A stretch of 64,000 nt of DNA from Persicimonas caeni (GCF_006517175.1 NZ_CP041186.1:3623074-3687073); one strand, 5' to 3'; numbered from the stretch's first letter, positions 31,687 to 40,863 are shown. The notes: generated by a model from the letters alone, not told the origin. Made by a program: numbers and translations.

Positions 31687-33660
31687 TCACCGAAGCTTCT
31701 CCTGCATCACCTTAATTAAGCCACCGGCCAGCACCATCACCACCTGCCGCGCCGACAGGGAATGCACCGCCTCGAAGGTCTCGCCTTTGGTCACATTCTC
31801 CACCTCCACCGTGCACCCCTCCTGAATCTGCTCACGCACATCCGATATCCGCAGCGTGTCGCCTTGGTCGATCGCCTCGTAATCCTCGTCAGACTGGAAC
31901 TCGAGCGGCAAGACGCCGAAGTTGGCCAGGTTTTGCCAGTGGATGCGCGCATAGCCCTTGGCGATGGCGAAGCGCAGGCCCAGAAAGCGCGGGGCGAGGG
32001 CGGCGTGCTCGCGGCTCGAGCCCTGGCCGTAGTTGCAGCCGCCGACGACGCTGTGGCCGTCGACGTCGTCGTCTTCGTCGCGGTAGTGCAGGGCGCGGTC
32101 GTAGTACTCGGGGTCGACCACGTCGAAGGTGTACGTGGAGATCTCGGGGATATTGCTGCGAAGCGGCAGGACCTGGGCGCCGGCGCGCAAGATCTCGTCG
32201 GTGGAGATGTCGTCGCCCATCTTCAGGGCGACCGGGGCGCATAAGTTGTCGGGCAGGGGGTCGAAGTCGGGGATTTGGGTGACGTTGGGGCCCTTTTGGA
32301 GCTCGTAGGACTTCGCCTCGTCCTCCGGGAGCGGGGGGACGAGCATGTCCTCGTCGATGATGATGTCGTCGGGCTCGTCGAGGCGCGGGTAGTCCATGTC
32401 GAGGTCGCGTGGGTCGGTGATTTCGCCGCGCAAGGCGCTCGCCGCGGCCGTCTCGGGGCTGACCAGGTAGACCTCGTCTTCCTCGGTGCCCGAGCGGTTG
32501 GGGAAATTGCGCGGGACGGTGCGCAGGCTGATGCGGCCTTTGGCCGGCGCCTGGCCCATGCCGATGCAGCCGTTGCAGCCGGCCTGGTGGAGCCGGGCGC
32601 CCGACTGGATGAGGCTCAACAGGTGGCCGTCGCGGGTGAGGTTCTCCAAGATCTGGCGCGAGGTGGGGTTGATGTCGAAGGAGACGCGGTCGTGGACCTC
32701 TTTGCCGCGTACGATCTCGGCGACCACCGCGAAGTCGCGCCAGCCGGGGTTGGCCGAGGAGCCGACGTAGGATTGGTAGATGGGTCGGCCGGCGACCTCG
32801 CGCACGGGCACGACGTTGCCGGGGCTCGAGGGGAGGGCGCATAGCGGCTCGAGCTCGCCCAAGTCGATCTGCTCGTGGACGTCGTACTCGGCGTCGGCGT
32901 CGGCGACGAGCTCGGTCCAGTCGTCCTCGCGGCCCTGGCGGCGAAGAAAGCGCCGGACCTCCTCGTCGGACGGAAAGACCGTCGACGTCGCCCCGAGCTC
33001 GGTGCCCATGTTGGCGATGACGTGGCGGTCCATGGCCGACAGGCTGGCCAGCCCGGGCCCGTAATACTCGATGATGCGGTTTTTGCCGCCGTCGACCCCG
33101 TGGCGGCGGAGCATCTCGAGGATGACGTCCTTCGCGCTGACCCAGTCGGGCAGCTCGCCTGTGAGCTCGACGCCCCAAACTTGGGGCATCTTGATGTTGA
33201 GCGGCTCGCCGGCCATCGCCAGGGCGACCTCCAGGCCCCCCGAGCCGATCGCGAGCATGCCGATGGCCCCGGCGGCGGGCGTGTGGCTGTCCGAGCCCGC
33301 CAACGTCTTGCCCGGCACGCCGAAACGCTCCTGATGCACCGGGTGGCTCACCCCGTTGCCCGGCTTGCTGTACCAGATCCCCCACTTCTTGCAGGCGCTT
33401 CGCAAAAAGAGGTGGTCGTCGGGGTTCTTGTTGTCCTCCTGGATGAGGTTGTGGTCGACGTACTGCGCCGAGAGTTCGGTCTGCACCCGCTCCAACCCCA
33501 TCGCCTCCAACTCGAGCATCACCAGCGTGCCGGTGGCGTCCTGGGTGAGCGTCTGGTCGATCCTCAGCCCGATCTCTTCGCCGGGCTCCATCTCCCCGGT
33601 CCCCCCATCCCGCCGAACAAGGTGCGACTCGATCAGCTTCTGCGCGACATTCTGGCCCAT
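31687..33660 (-). CDS. Aconitate hydratase, Aquifex-type
   Basis: 657 aa. Isomerises citrate and isocitrate in the TCA cycle through a 4Fe-4S cluster. The length and the split order (catalytic alpha/beta domains, then the swivel domain with DDISTDEIL and GGCNYGQGSSREHAAL) match the compact TIGR01342 group. Substrate motifs GSDSHTPAAGAIG and the cluster motif HQAGCNGCIGMG (Cys362, Cys365) are present. The third cluster Cys of classical aconitases lies in GSCTN; here the equivalent stretch reads VGSSANPGW with Ser301. Whether this is a group feature or a change needs alignment. A strong Shine-Dalgarno (GGAGGG) precedes the ATG. Confidence 0.9.
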   Translation of the reverse strand: MGQNVAQKLIESHLVRRDGGTGEMEPGEEIGLRIDQTLTQDATGTLVMLELEAMGLERVQTELSAQYVDHNLIQEDNKNPDDHLFLRSACKKWGIWYSKPGNGVSHPVHQERFGVPGKTLAGSDSHTPAAGAIGMLAIGSGGLEVALAMAGEPLNIKMPQVWGVELTGELPDWVSAKDVILEMLRRHGVDGGKNRIIEYYGPGLASLSAMDRHVIANMGTELGATSTVFPSDEEVRRFLRRQGREDDWTELVADADAEYDVHEQIDLGELEPLCALPSSPGNVVPVREVAGRPIYQSYVGSSANPGWRDFAVVAEIVRGKEVHDRVSFDINPTSRQILENLTRDGHLLSLIQSGARLHQAGCNGCIGMGQAPAKGRISLRTVPRNFPNRSGTEEDEVYLVSPETAAASALRGEITDPRDLDMDYPRLDEPDDIIIDEDMLVPPLPEDEAKSYELQKGPNVTQIPDFDPLPDNLCAPVALKMGDDISTDEILRAGAQVLPLRSNIPEISTYTFDVVDPEYYDRALHYRDEDDDVDGHSVVGGCNYGQGSSREHAALAPRFLGLRFAIAKGYARIHWQNLANFGVLPLEFQSDEDYEAIDQGDTLRISDVREQIQEGCTVEVENVTKGETFEAVHSLSARQVVMVLAGGLIKVMQEKLR

Positions 33661-33720
33661 CTCGACCCTCCGGTGGTTGAATTTATCCCACCGAAAGCTC
33701 CCAACGAACCGGTAGAGGTC

Positions 33721-33749
33721 AAAGAAAAAAGCCCGCGAGTGCGGGCTTT
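33721..33749 (-). terminator. Rho-independent terminator for the redoxin lipoprotein gene
   Basis: On the minus strand AAAGCCCGC (33749-33741), a 4-base loop and GCGGGCTTT (33736-33728) are followed by TTTTTTCTTT (33730-33721). It lies downstream of the redoxin gene and upstream of the aconitase start, separating the two transcripts. Confidence 0.85.
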
Positions 33750-33762
33750 GGAGAGGGGGGAT

Positions 33763-33832
33763 TCACCACGGGGACACGGGGGACACGGGGATAAAAAGTC
33801 TTTCCCCGTGCTCTCTGTGCCCACCGTGGTGA
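33763..33832. repeat. Intergenic inverted repeat with internal direct repeats
   Basis: TCACCACGG (33763-33771) pairs with CCGTGGTGA (33824-33832). Inside, GGGGACACGG occurs twice and faces CCCCGTG and CTGTGCCC. It is immediately downstream of the redoxin gene stop. Confidence 0.6.
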
Positions 33833-33840
33833 TTGATCCC

Positions 33841-34599
33841 TTAGCTACCGTACTTGACGCTGCAGCCGTACGGCTTGGTCTCCGACTTGGGCACGTCTTT
33901 GCCCTCTTTGAGCGCCTGGACCGCTTGGGTCACGTAGTTGGTGCGCTCTTCGACCTTCTTCTTGCCGCGCGGGTCGTCGTCGATGGCGCCGCGGTAGCGA
34001 AGCACGCCCTCTTTGTCGACCACGTACATGTGCGGGGTGGTCTTGGCGTCATACATCTTGCCGACTTTGCCGTCGGCGTCGAGGAGCACGGGCATGTCGA
34101 AGCCCCACTCTTCTTTCGACTTCTTGGCGCTCTCCGCGGTCACCGTGTTGGTGGTGTCGACGGCCAGCCACACGACCTCTTCGGCACCGCCGACGGCTTC
34201 GTGGGTCTTGGTCATCGTCTTCTCTTCCTCTTTGTGGCGCACCACGTACGGGCAGCCCGGGTTGGTCCACTCGAGCACGACGATCTTGCCCTTGTAGTCG
34301 CTCAGCTTGTGCGTCTTGCCGCTGGCGTCTTTGAGCTCGAAGTCGGGGGCCGGCTCGCCCACGGTCGCCGTGGCGGTCTCTTCGCCCTCGGCTTTGTCGG
34401 CTTCTTCGCCCTCTTTGGCGGCCGCGCCTTCGTCGGCCTCTTCGGCCTTCTCGGCGGCTTCTTCGCCTTCTTTGGCCTCACCTTCGGCCTCGACGGCCTC
34501 GGCCTGGTCGCCCGTGGCGGCTTCTTCTTTCTTCTCGCAGGCGACGCCCAGGGCGAGCACGCCGGTCAGGATCAACGACAGAATCGTCTTGGTCTTCAT
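33841..34599 (-). CDS. Redoxin-domain lipoprotein
   Basis: 252 aa. Lipoprotein signal (LILTGVLALGVAC, lipid on Cys21), then about 55 residues of Glu/Ala-rich acidic spacer, then an AhpC/TSA-redoxin domain. It opens VGEPAPDFELKDASGK and has LEWTNPGCPYVVRH with a single Cys116, followed by WLAVDTTNT, DADGKVGKMYDAKTTPHMYVVDKEG and RYRGAIDDDPR. One Cys in the thioredoxin position points to a peroxiredoxin-like or thiol-dependent reductase activity in the periplasm. It shares the thiol-redox theme with DsbD, the next gene upstream, and could be one of its electron acceptors. AGGAG precedes the ATG. Confidence 0.88.
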   Translation of the reverse strand: MKTKTILSLILTGVLALGVACEKKEEAATGDQAEAVEAEGEAKEGEEAAEKAEEADEGAAAKEGEEADKAEGEETATATVGEPAPDFELKDASGKTHKLSDYKGKIVVLEWTNPGCPYVVRHKEEEKTMTKTHEAVGGAEEVVWLAVDTTNTVTAESAKKSKEEWGFDMPVLLDADGKVGKMYDAKTTPHMYVVDKEGVLRYRGAIDDDPRGKKKVEERTNYVTQAVQALKEGKDVPKSETKPYGCSVKYGS

Positions 34600-34731
34600 T
34601 CTAGACTCCTAGCACGGTTGAGTAGTGATTCGCGCAGATCTTGGCAGAAGGGGGGAGGGGTTGGCAAGGGGGCCTCCTCCTCGATCCTCCTCCACTTCGC
34701 TTCGCTCGCGGAGGAGGGGACCCCTCCTTGG

Positions 34732-34765
34732 TCCTCCCCACTTTGGGACTGCAAAGTGGGGAGGA
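34732..34765 (-). terminator. 14-bp hairpin after dsbD
   Basis: TCCTCCCCACTTTG (34732-34745) pairs perfectly with CAAAGTGGGGAGGA (34752-34765), with a 6-base loop. It is 32 bases beyond the dsbD stop. No U-tract follows on the minus strand, so it may be a terminator needing Rho, or a repeat. Neighbouring GGAGGAGG/CCTCCTCC tracts (34671-34727) form further weak dyads. Confidence 0.45.
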
Positions 34766-34797
34766 AAATGTCGGTCTGTTGCGCCAATTAGCCGAAA

Positions 34798-37101
34798 CTA
34801 TTTGCTCAGCGCCTCGACCAACAACTCCACCGTCAACACCTCCGGCAACACCTGCGGGTCGTTAGGATGCTCCGGGTGGTACACCAGATACATCGGCACG
34901 CCGCCCTTGCCGTGCTCGGCGAGTTTTTGGCGGATGCGCTCGTCGGGGTTGGTCCAGTCGGCCTTGATGGTGACCACCTCGTTGTCGGCGATGGCCCCTT
35001 TGACCTCGGGGGTGTCGATGATGGTGCGCTCGTTGACCTTGCAGGTGATGCACCAATCGGCGGTGAAGTCGACGAAGACGACGTTGCCGTCGGCGAGCTC
35101 TTCTTGGACCGCCTCTTCGGTCCACTCGCGCCACTGGATGCCGTCGGCCGGCGCGGACTGCGCGCTCGCCGCCTTCTGGCGGTCGAAGTCGAGCACGTAC
35201 CAGCCGGTTGCGGCGACGACGAGCGCCGCCAGGAGGGTGAAGCCCCATTTGCGCACGCCCTCGAAGCGGTACTGAATCTTGCCGAAGAACCACGCCCACA
35301 GCGCGAGCACGCTCAAGAAGATGATGAGCTGGACGATACCGTCGGCGCCGGCCATCTGGCCCAGAATCCAGAAGAGCCACACGACCGTGCCGATGAGCGC
35401 GAAGCCCAAGACCTCTTTGAGGACGCTCATCCAGGCGCCGGGTTTGGGCAGGAGCTTGGCGGCGCCGGGGGTCAACGTGAGCACCACGAAGGGGGCGGCC
35501 AGCCCCAGGCCGAGCATCACGAAGATGGCGATGATCGTCCACGCGCTCGACGCCAAGGCGAAGCCGACCGCCGTGCCCAGAAAGGGCGCCGAGCAGGGCG
35601 TCGCCAAGATCACGGCGAGCACGCCCTCGGCGGCGCTTCGGCGCAGGCCGCTGGCCTGGTGGGTCTTCTCGGCCAGCTCGTTGGGGGCCACGCTCACCTC
35701 GAAGACGCCAAAGAGGTTGAGCGCGAAGAGCACCAAGATCGCGCACAGCGCGGCGATGAAGAGGGGCTCCTGGAACTGGAAGCCCCAGCCGACCTGCGTG
35801 CCGGCGGCGCGAAGGCCGACGACCACCAGCGCCAGCGCCAACAGTGAGCCGACCACCCCGCCGGTGTAGGCCATCCCGTGCGACAGAATGCTCTTCTTCG
35901 ACTCGTGGACGAGCTGGGTGAACGAGCTGACTTTGATGGCCAAGACCGGGAAGACGCACGGCATCAGGTTCAAGATCATGCCGCCGAAAAAGGCGAGCAG
36001 CAGGGCCTTCCACCAGGCGATCGGCTCGGCGGGGCCGGGCTTGGAGGGCCCAGGCTTGGAGGGCTTGGCTTCTGCTTTGTCCGCGCTCTCAGCGCCCGTC
36101 ACGGCTCCGAGCAACGGGCTGTCGATCTCTTCGACCTCGGCGCCTTTCGGCCCCCGCGGGAGCGGCTCGTCGACCAGAAGCTCGACCTTCTCGCCGTCGC
36201 GCTCCAGGTGAATCACCCCCGACAGGCGCTCGCCGTCCTTCGGCTCGTTGGACCCGGCTTTGCCCGCGAGCTCCAAAATCTGGCCGTGCTCGGCACTCGG
36301 ATGGGCGCGAACGCCCACCACCTCGAGCTTCGCCTGGGCGGTGGTGTCGGGGATGAACGCGTATTTGCGGATATCGTAGGCGACCGTGTACGGCTCGCAG
36401 TCCTCCGCGCGCTCGGGGCAGTAGTCGAGGGCGATGGCCGCGCGAAACTCGTCGCCGGGGCGAATCGGCTCTTGGGACAGGGCGGTGGCGACCGCGATGC
36501 CGAGCTCGTCGGCGGTCTCGGTCAGGTTCTTCTGGGCCCGCTCGAACAGCGCGCGCACCTCGTCGGGCGCGGGCGTCGTCTCGTCGGCCACGGGGATGGA
36601 GCGCTCGAGCTTGGAGTTGCCGGGGATGCACTCGACCTTGCAGGCCAGGTAGTCGACCTCGGCGCTGACGGTGAACTCGCCGCTCGCGTCTTGGGAGACG
36701 TTCGCGTCGGCAAAGAAGAGCACCTGCTCGCTGTAGCCGAAGGTGTAGACCTCGCCGGCCTTGTCGACGAAGACGTGCGGGGCGGGCCACTGCAACTCGC
36801 CCACGGTCGCGCTGTCGCTCGCCAAGTCGGTGTCGGTCGACAGCCCCGCGTCGCCGCTATTACGCCAGTAGATATGCCAGTCGGGATCGAGGGTGTAGAG
36901 CACCCCGACGCGCACGGTATCGCCCGCTTTGACCTGGCTGGCGTCGATCAGAAGGCGCGTCTCCACGCGCGGATCGTTGCCGTCGACCGCCCCTTCGCCG
37001 TAGGCGGAGTCGGGGACCTCGGGGACGGCGAAGGCGGTGCTGGTCACGAGGGTGAGCAGCAGGGCGGCGAGGATGGCGGGTATGTGGCGTGTGTGGGTCA
37101 T
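34798..37101 (-). CDS. dsbD: Thiol:disulfide interchange protein DsbD (ScsB-like)
   Basis: 767 aa, larger than E. coli DsbD. It carries electrons from cytoplasmic thioredoxin to periplasmic thiol proteins. In order: a signal peptide (AALLLTLVTSTAFA), a large periplasmic N-terminal domain (about residues 25-335, with YLACKVECIPG, of the ScsB/C47 type), and a Lys/Pro linker. Then come eight membrane helices with the redox cysteines MPCVFP (Cys382) and ATPCSAPF. The C-terminal thioredoxin domain has ADWCITCKVNE (Cys684, Cys687) and the cis-Pro loop GGVPMYLV. It is the obvious electron source for the DsbA-like proteins and redoxin in this window. Confidence 0.93.
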   Translation of the reverse strand: MTHTRHIPAILAALLLTLVTSTAFAVPEVPDSAYGEGAVDGNDPRVETRLLIDASQVKAGDTVRVGVLYTLDPDWHIYWRNSGDAGLSTDTDLASDSATVGELQWPAPHVFVDKAGEVYTFGYSEQVLFFADANVSQDASGEFTVSAEVDYLACKVECIPGNSKLERSIPVADETTPAPDEVRALFERAQKNLTETADELGIAVATALSQEPIRPGDEFRAAIALDYCPERAEDCEPYTVAYDIRKYAFIPDTTAQAKLEVVGVRAHPSAEHGQILELAGKAGSNEPKDGERLSGVIHLERDGEKVELLVDEPLPRGPKGAEVEEIDSPLLGAVTGAESADKAEAKPSKPGPSKPGPAEPIAWWKALLLAFFGGMILNLMPCVFPVLAIKVSSFTQLVHESKKSILSHGMAYTGGVVGSLLALALVVVGLRAAGTQVGWGFQFQEPLFIAALCAILVLFALNLFGVFEVSVAPNELAEKTHQASGLRRSAAEGVLAVILATPCSAPFLGTAVGFALASSAWTIIAIFVMLGLGLAAPFVVLTLTPGAAKLLPKPGAWMSVLKEVLGFALIGTVVWLFWILGQMAGADGIVQLIIFLSVLALWAWFFGKIQYRFEGVRKWGFTLLAALVVAATGWYVLDFDRQKAASAQSAPADGIQWREWTEEAVQEELADGNVVFVDFTADWCITCKVNERTIIDTPEVKGAIADNEVVTIKADWTNPDERIRQKLAEHGKGGVPMYLVYHPEHPNDPQVLPEVLTVELLVEALSK

Positions 37102-37134
37102 GATCTGAAGTTTTGAAATCCCTTGCTTTTTGGC

Positions 37135-37310
37135 GGGGCCCCTCCGTCGGCTCAGCTACGCTTCGCCGACACCTCCCCTGGGCCTGTAACGCGGCCCGGG
37201 GAGGGGGATTGCGCGTCTGAACCACTTTCCTTGCCTGCAATCCCCTTCCCCGGCGCGCTTTTCAGCGCCAGGGGAAGTGCCTCGCGCTGTCTGCGAGGCG
37301 AAGGGGCCCC
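37135..37310. repeat. Nested inverted repeats between rph and dsbD
   Basis: Outer arms share GGGGCCCC (37135-37142 and 37303-37310), with flanking CTCCG versus CGAAG. Two inner hairpins occur: CCTCCCCTGGGCC with GGCCCGGGGAGG (about 37171-37206), and CCCCTTCCCCGGCGCG with CAGCGCCAGGGGAAG (about 37241-37276). The composition and design recall the dyad at 3446-3600. The function is unknown; a terminator for rph read-through is possible. Confidence 0.65.
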
Positions 37311-37340
37311 GACAGTAAGCAAGGGAGCGCAGGTCCTTAC

Positions 37341-38090
37341 TCACCCAAACAACCCAGCATACATCTGATCTTCCGGCAACGCCGCCTGCTGCGCCTCCGA
37401 GAGCTCACGGATTCCTTTGTCGGCGACCTCCAGCAGCGCCAAGAGCTCTTTGTGCGAGAAGGTCGACTCCTCGCCGGTGCCCTGGATCTCGACGAACTCG
37501 CCCGAGCCGGTCATGACCACGTTCATGTCGACGTCGGCGGTGCTGTCCTCTTCGTAGGGCAGGTCGAGCAGGACCTGGTCGCCGAGCACGCCGGCCGAGA
37601 TGGCGGCGACGTTCTCGCGAAGAGGCATCTCCTCGATGGCGCCGCGCTCGACGAGGCGGCCGCAGGCGAGGGCGAGGGCGACGAAGGCGCCGGTGATGGA
37701 GGCGGTGCGGGTGCCGCCGTCGGCCTGCAGGACGTCGCAGTCGAGCCAGATGGTGTGGCCGGGGAGTTTTTCGAGGTCGCATACGGCGCGCAGGCTGCGG
37801 CCGATGAGGCGCTGGATCTCTTTGGTGCGTCCGCCCACGCGGCGACGCTCGCGGCGAAAACGCGGCGCGGTCGAGCCGGGCAGCAGGGCGTACTCGGCGG
37901 TGACCCAGCCGCGCTCGGGCTCGGCGTCGCGCATCCAACGCGGCACGCTCTCCTCGACGCTGGCGGTGCACATCACCTTGGTTTTGCCCATGCTGATGAG
38001 CACCGATGCCTCGGGCATCTCGGTGAAGTCGGTCTGGATGGTCACGGGGCGAAGTTCGTCGAGGTCACGGCCGTCGAAGCGATCTGTCAT
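37341..38090 (-). CDS. rph: Ribonuclease PH
   Basis: 249 aa, full length. Phosphorolytic 3'-5' exoribonuclease that trims tRNA and structured RNA ends. Motifs of the RNase PH family: [13 protein letters not shown] at the N-terminus, [13 protein letters not shown], the phosphate-binding [36 protein letters not shown], and [20 protein letters not shown] with the catalytic Asp residues. The ATG has GGAG just upstream. It is followed by a repeat-rich gap and dsbD, with no functional link to the neighbours. Confidence 0.96.
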   Translation of the reverse strand: MTDRFDGRDLDELRPVTIQTDFTEMPEASVLISMGKTKVMCTASVEESVPRWMRDAEPERGWVTAEYALLPGSTAPRFRRERRRVGGRTKEIQRLIGRSLRAVCDLEKLPGHTIWLDCDVLQADGGTRTASITGAFVALALACGRLVERGAIEEMPLRENVAAISAGVLGDQVLLDLPYEEDSTADVDMNVVMTGSGEFVEIQGTGEESTFSHKELLALLEVADKGIRELSEAQQAALPEDQMYAGLFG

Positions 38091-38124
38091 GGGAGCTCCA
38101 GTTAAGAATGATTGATCAAAAAAG

Positions 38125-38276
38125 CTATTTGGGCCGACAAACTACAATTTGAGGGTCGAATTGGCCACCGCATCCGATGACACGACCCTCAAATTGTCGT
38201 CTGTCCGCCCAAATAGCGACTTGGCCACCGCATCCGATGACACGACCCTCAAATTGTAGTTTGTCCGCCCAAATAG
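38125..38276. repeat. Dispersed hairpin element, CGACCCTCAAATTGTAG family, copy 3
   Basis: The left arm 38125-38158 pairs with either of two tandem right arms, 38183-38216 and 38243-38276. The match to the second is 33 of 34 bases (arm starts CGACCCTCAAATTGTAGTTT). The two right arms are part of a 60-base direct repeat (TTGGCCACCGCATCCGATGA shared from 38161 and 38221). A stem with a choice of partner at 60-base spacing is unusual. It fills the gap between the rph start and the end of the amidase gene. Confidence 0.9.
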
Positions 38277-38305
38277 GCGACAATTCTTGCAAGCAAGGCC
38301 AAGGC

Positions 38306-39229
38306 TTACTTCTTGGAGCGCTCGACCAGCTTGGCGTCGAAGTCCTCGACCGATTTGATCAGCGCTTTGACGACCTTTTCGCGGTGGTTCTTCTCGACGA
38401 CCTTCTGGCCCTCTTTGGGGTGGGTCAAAAAGCCCGCCTCGACGACCACGGCGGGCATCAACGCCCCGCGCAGCACGCCGAAATTGGCCTGCTTGACGCC
38501 GCGGTTGGTCGACTCGAGCTTCTTGGCGAGGTTGTTCTGGATCGTCTCGGCCAGCAGCCCGCTCTCCTTGTGCTGACGCTCGCGATCGAGGTCACGCTTG
38601 AGCTCGACGAGCGCGTCGTTGTAGACGCCGTCCTTCTTGGTCCCGATCGGCGTCTCGATGCCCGACACCACGTTCTTGGCGGTGGCGATGGGCTCGCCCT
38701 TTTTCTCCTCTTCGCCCGGCGTGGCTTCGCTGGCCAGCAGGAAGTAGGTCTCGTAGCCGACCGCGCGGTCGTGGACCGCCGCGTTGTAGTGCAACGACAT
38801 GAACATGTCGGCGCCCATCAGGTTGGCGAAGTGGACCCGCTCGGTCAGGCTCATGTCCTTGTCCCAGTAGCGGGTCAGGATGACTTTGACGTCGGGGTAT
38901 TTGCGGTGGATCTGGTCGCGCAGCCGGTAGGCCAGCGCCATGGTCAGGTATTTTTCTTTGATCTCGGCCACGCCCAGCGCGCCCGAGTTTTCGCCGCCAT
39001 GACCGGGGTCGATGACGATGGTGCGCACCTTTTGGAGCGACTTTTTGGGCGCCTTTTTCCCGTCGAGCTCGAAGGAGAAAGCGCGCGCGCGGTCGTCGAG
39101 GGTCAAAACGGTGGGGAGATCGATCCCAGTCAGCGTGCCCGGAGGAAACGCGGCCGCCGTGCCGGCCGTAGCGAGCACCGCTGCGAAGATGAGGATCGCG
39201 ACAATGGTGTGACTTCGAATGAACGACAT
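38306..39229 (-). CDS. N-acetylmuramoyl-L-alanine amidase (Amidase_3)
   Basis: 307 aa. A signal peptide (VAILIFAAVLATAGTAAA) precedes a zinc amidase domain that cuts the amide bond between MurNAc and the stem peptide of peptidoglycan. Zinc ligands are seen in IDPGHGGENSGALG (His), the Glu of LTERVHFAN, and SLHYNA (His), with the catalytic Glu in VVEAGFLTHP. A Lys/Glu-rich insertion (EATPGEEEKKGEP) lies mid-domain. There is no AMIN or SPOR targeting domain. It is likely a cell-division or recycling amidase in the periplasm. The ATG lacks a clear Shine-Dalgarno. Confidence 0.92.
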   Translation of the reverse strand: MSFIRSHTIVAILIFAAVLATAGTAAAFPPGTLTGIDLPTVLTLDDRARAFSFELDGKKAPKKSLQKVRTIVIDPGHGGENSGALGVAEIKEKYLTMALAYRLRDQIHRKYPDVKVILTRYWDKDMSLTERVHFANLMGADMFMSLHYNAAVHDRAVGYETYFLLASEATPGEEEKKGEPIATAKNVVSGIETPIGTKKDGVYNDALVELKRDLDRERQHKESGLLAETIQNNLAKKLESTNRGVKQANFGVLRGALMPAVVVEAGFLTHPKEGQKVVEKNHREKVVKALIKSVEDFDAKLVERSKK

Positions 39230-39336
39230 AGCGAGTTACATCGACTTCGTGGTCATGAAGTAGGGCGCCGTCCTTGGCTGCCCAATCCACCGTGACCGTA
39301 CCACGTTGTCCTACACGCGCAAATTTTTTGCGCGGC

Positions 39337-40863
39337 TTAGAAACGGAAGTTCAGGCCCAGGTTCAAATCGAAGTTGATGCCCGTCTCGGGCACCAACACG
39401 ATCAAGTAGCCGTCGGCGGCCAGCTCGACGTTCTCGTGGACCGGCCACATCGCGCCGGCGCCGACGCCGAAGTGAGCCCAACCGGGGCGCACCGTGTCGC
39501 GCACGTAGCAGAAGTCGCCCACGACCGGGTCTTCGACGCGGTCTTTGCCTTCACATTGCGGCGCGGGCGTCTGGCCGTCCTCGAGGTAGTACGACTCTTT
39601 GAGCCGCAGCCAGTGGCGCACGCGGCCGATGCCGGCGCCGGTGCTCGAGTACATGCGGAAGCGGCTGATGTCTTTGAAGAACCAGCGGTACTTGAAGCCC
39701 AACAGGCAGTCGCCGGGCATGCCCAACCCGAAGCACTCGTCTTTGGTGTCGAGGAACGAGTTGCCGCCCTTGGACTCGGCCGGGATGCGGCTGAAGTCCT
39801 GCGGCGGGGAGAACTGCCAGCGGAAGTACATGCCCAGGTGGGCGTTGTCGGTGATCATGTAGCCGGCGTCGAGCATGCCGTGGCCGAACGCCGGGGCCAG
39901 ACCGCCCGATACGGCGCGCTCGGGGTGCGCCGTGGGGTTGCCGCCCGGCAAGAAGCCGAGCCCGGAGCCACCGGTGACCATGACGTAGACTTTGTGACCG
40001 GAGGCGTCTGCCGGAACTTCCGGCTCCTCGGTGCCGCCGCCTCCACCCTGGCCTTTGCCCTTGCCCTGGCCGTCGACGACCTTCTGGTCATCGCTCGAGC
40101 CGAGCACGGTGGTGTTCATCGGCGAGGTCTGCGTGCCCGCCTGGCCGATGACGTTGCCGGCGCGGTCGACCGCCTCGATATAATATTCGATCTGGCTGGT
40201 GCGCACCTGCTCGGCGGGGATCTCCACCGCAAAGCGTGTGGTTCCGGTGGGCTTCATCTCGAGCTTCTCGAACTCGTTCTCACCGAAGCGCCGATGCAGC
40301 ACGAACACCCGGTAAACGGGCATGTCGGCGGGCACAAACGCCTCGAGCTCGAGCGGCTCGCCGGCCTTGGCGGTCGCCGGCGGGGTGTGCTCGAACTTGC
40401 CGCTGCCGGCCTGCGCGTTGCCCTGGCCCTGCTCGCTGCCCGAATCGTCCTTGGGCTCGGGCACCTGCTGGCGGGCCTGCGCCATCGCCTTCTCGAGGCT
40501 CGGGTTCTTGTAGTGCGGCGGGATGCTCACGTCGTAGTCGTGGCCCAGCGCCGAGACAAAGCGCTCCTTGGCCTTGGCTTCGTCACGCCCCTCGGCGAAC
40601 TCGACGATGGCCAGCATGACGTACAACTCGGCGACCACCGGGCTGCTGATGCCTTCGCTCTGGGCCAGCCCGATGGCGTTTTGGAGCTTGTTCTTGGCGT
40701 CGCCGATCATCAGGACGTCGTAGTCCTCGGTGGCCTGCTTGAGCATGCCCTCGAGCTTCGACTCGGTGTCTTGGGCGACGGCAACCGACGGCACGGACAT
40801 GACGGCGGTGCCGGAGGCAGCCATCATGAGCGCAACGAATGTAAGGCGTGTCAGACGCTTCAT
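39337..40863 (-). CDS. Outer-membrane protein with N-terminal helical repeat region
   Basis: 508 aa. A signal peptide (VALMMAASGTAVMSVPSVAVA) is followed by a helical, TPR-like region (about residues 30-135: KLEGMLKQATEDYDVLMIGDAKNKLQ). Next is an Ig-like beta domain (AFVPADMPVYRVFVLHRR... YYIEAVDRAGNVIG) and a Gly/Gln-rich linker. The C-terminal half looks like an outer-membrane beta-barrel, with alternating strands (MYFRWQFSPP, FKYRWFFKD) and a final Phe in LNLGLNFRF. This organisation is common in myxobacterial proteins of unknown role. It is the last gene of a set with the OmpA/TSP3 and DUF4398 lipoproteins, which suggests a joint envelope function. Confidence 0.8.
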   Translation of the reverse strand: MKRLTRLTFVALMMAASGTAVMSVPSVAVAQDTESKLEGMLKQATEDYDVLMIGDAKNKLQNAIGLAQSEGISSPVVAELYVMLAIVEFAEGRDEAKAKERFVSALGHDYDVSIPPHYKNPSLEKAMAQARQQVPEPKDDSGSEQGQGNAQAGSGKFEHTPPATAKAGEPLELEAFVPADMPVYRVFVLHRRFGENEFEKLEMKPTGTTRFAVEIPAEQVRTSQIEYYIEAVDRAGNVIGQAGTQTSPMNTTVLGSSDDQKVVDGQGKGKGQGGGGGTEEPEVPADASGHKVYVMVTGGSGLGFLPGGNPTAHPERAVSGGLAPAFGHGMLDAGYMITDNAHLGMYFRWQFSPPQDFSRIPAESKGGNSFLDTKDECFGLGMPGDCLLGFKYRWFFKDISRFRMYSSTGAGIGRVRHWLRLKESYYLEDGQTPAPQCEGKDRVEDPVVGDFCYVRDTVRPGWAHFGVGAGAMWPVHENVELAADGYLIVLVPETGINFDLNLGLNFRF

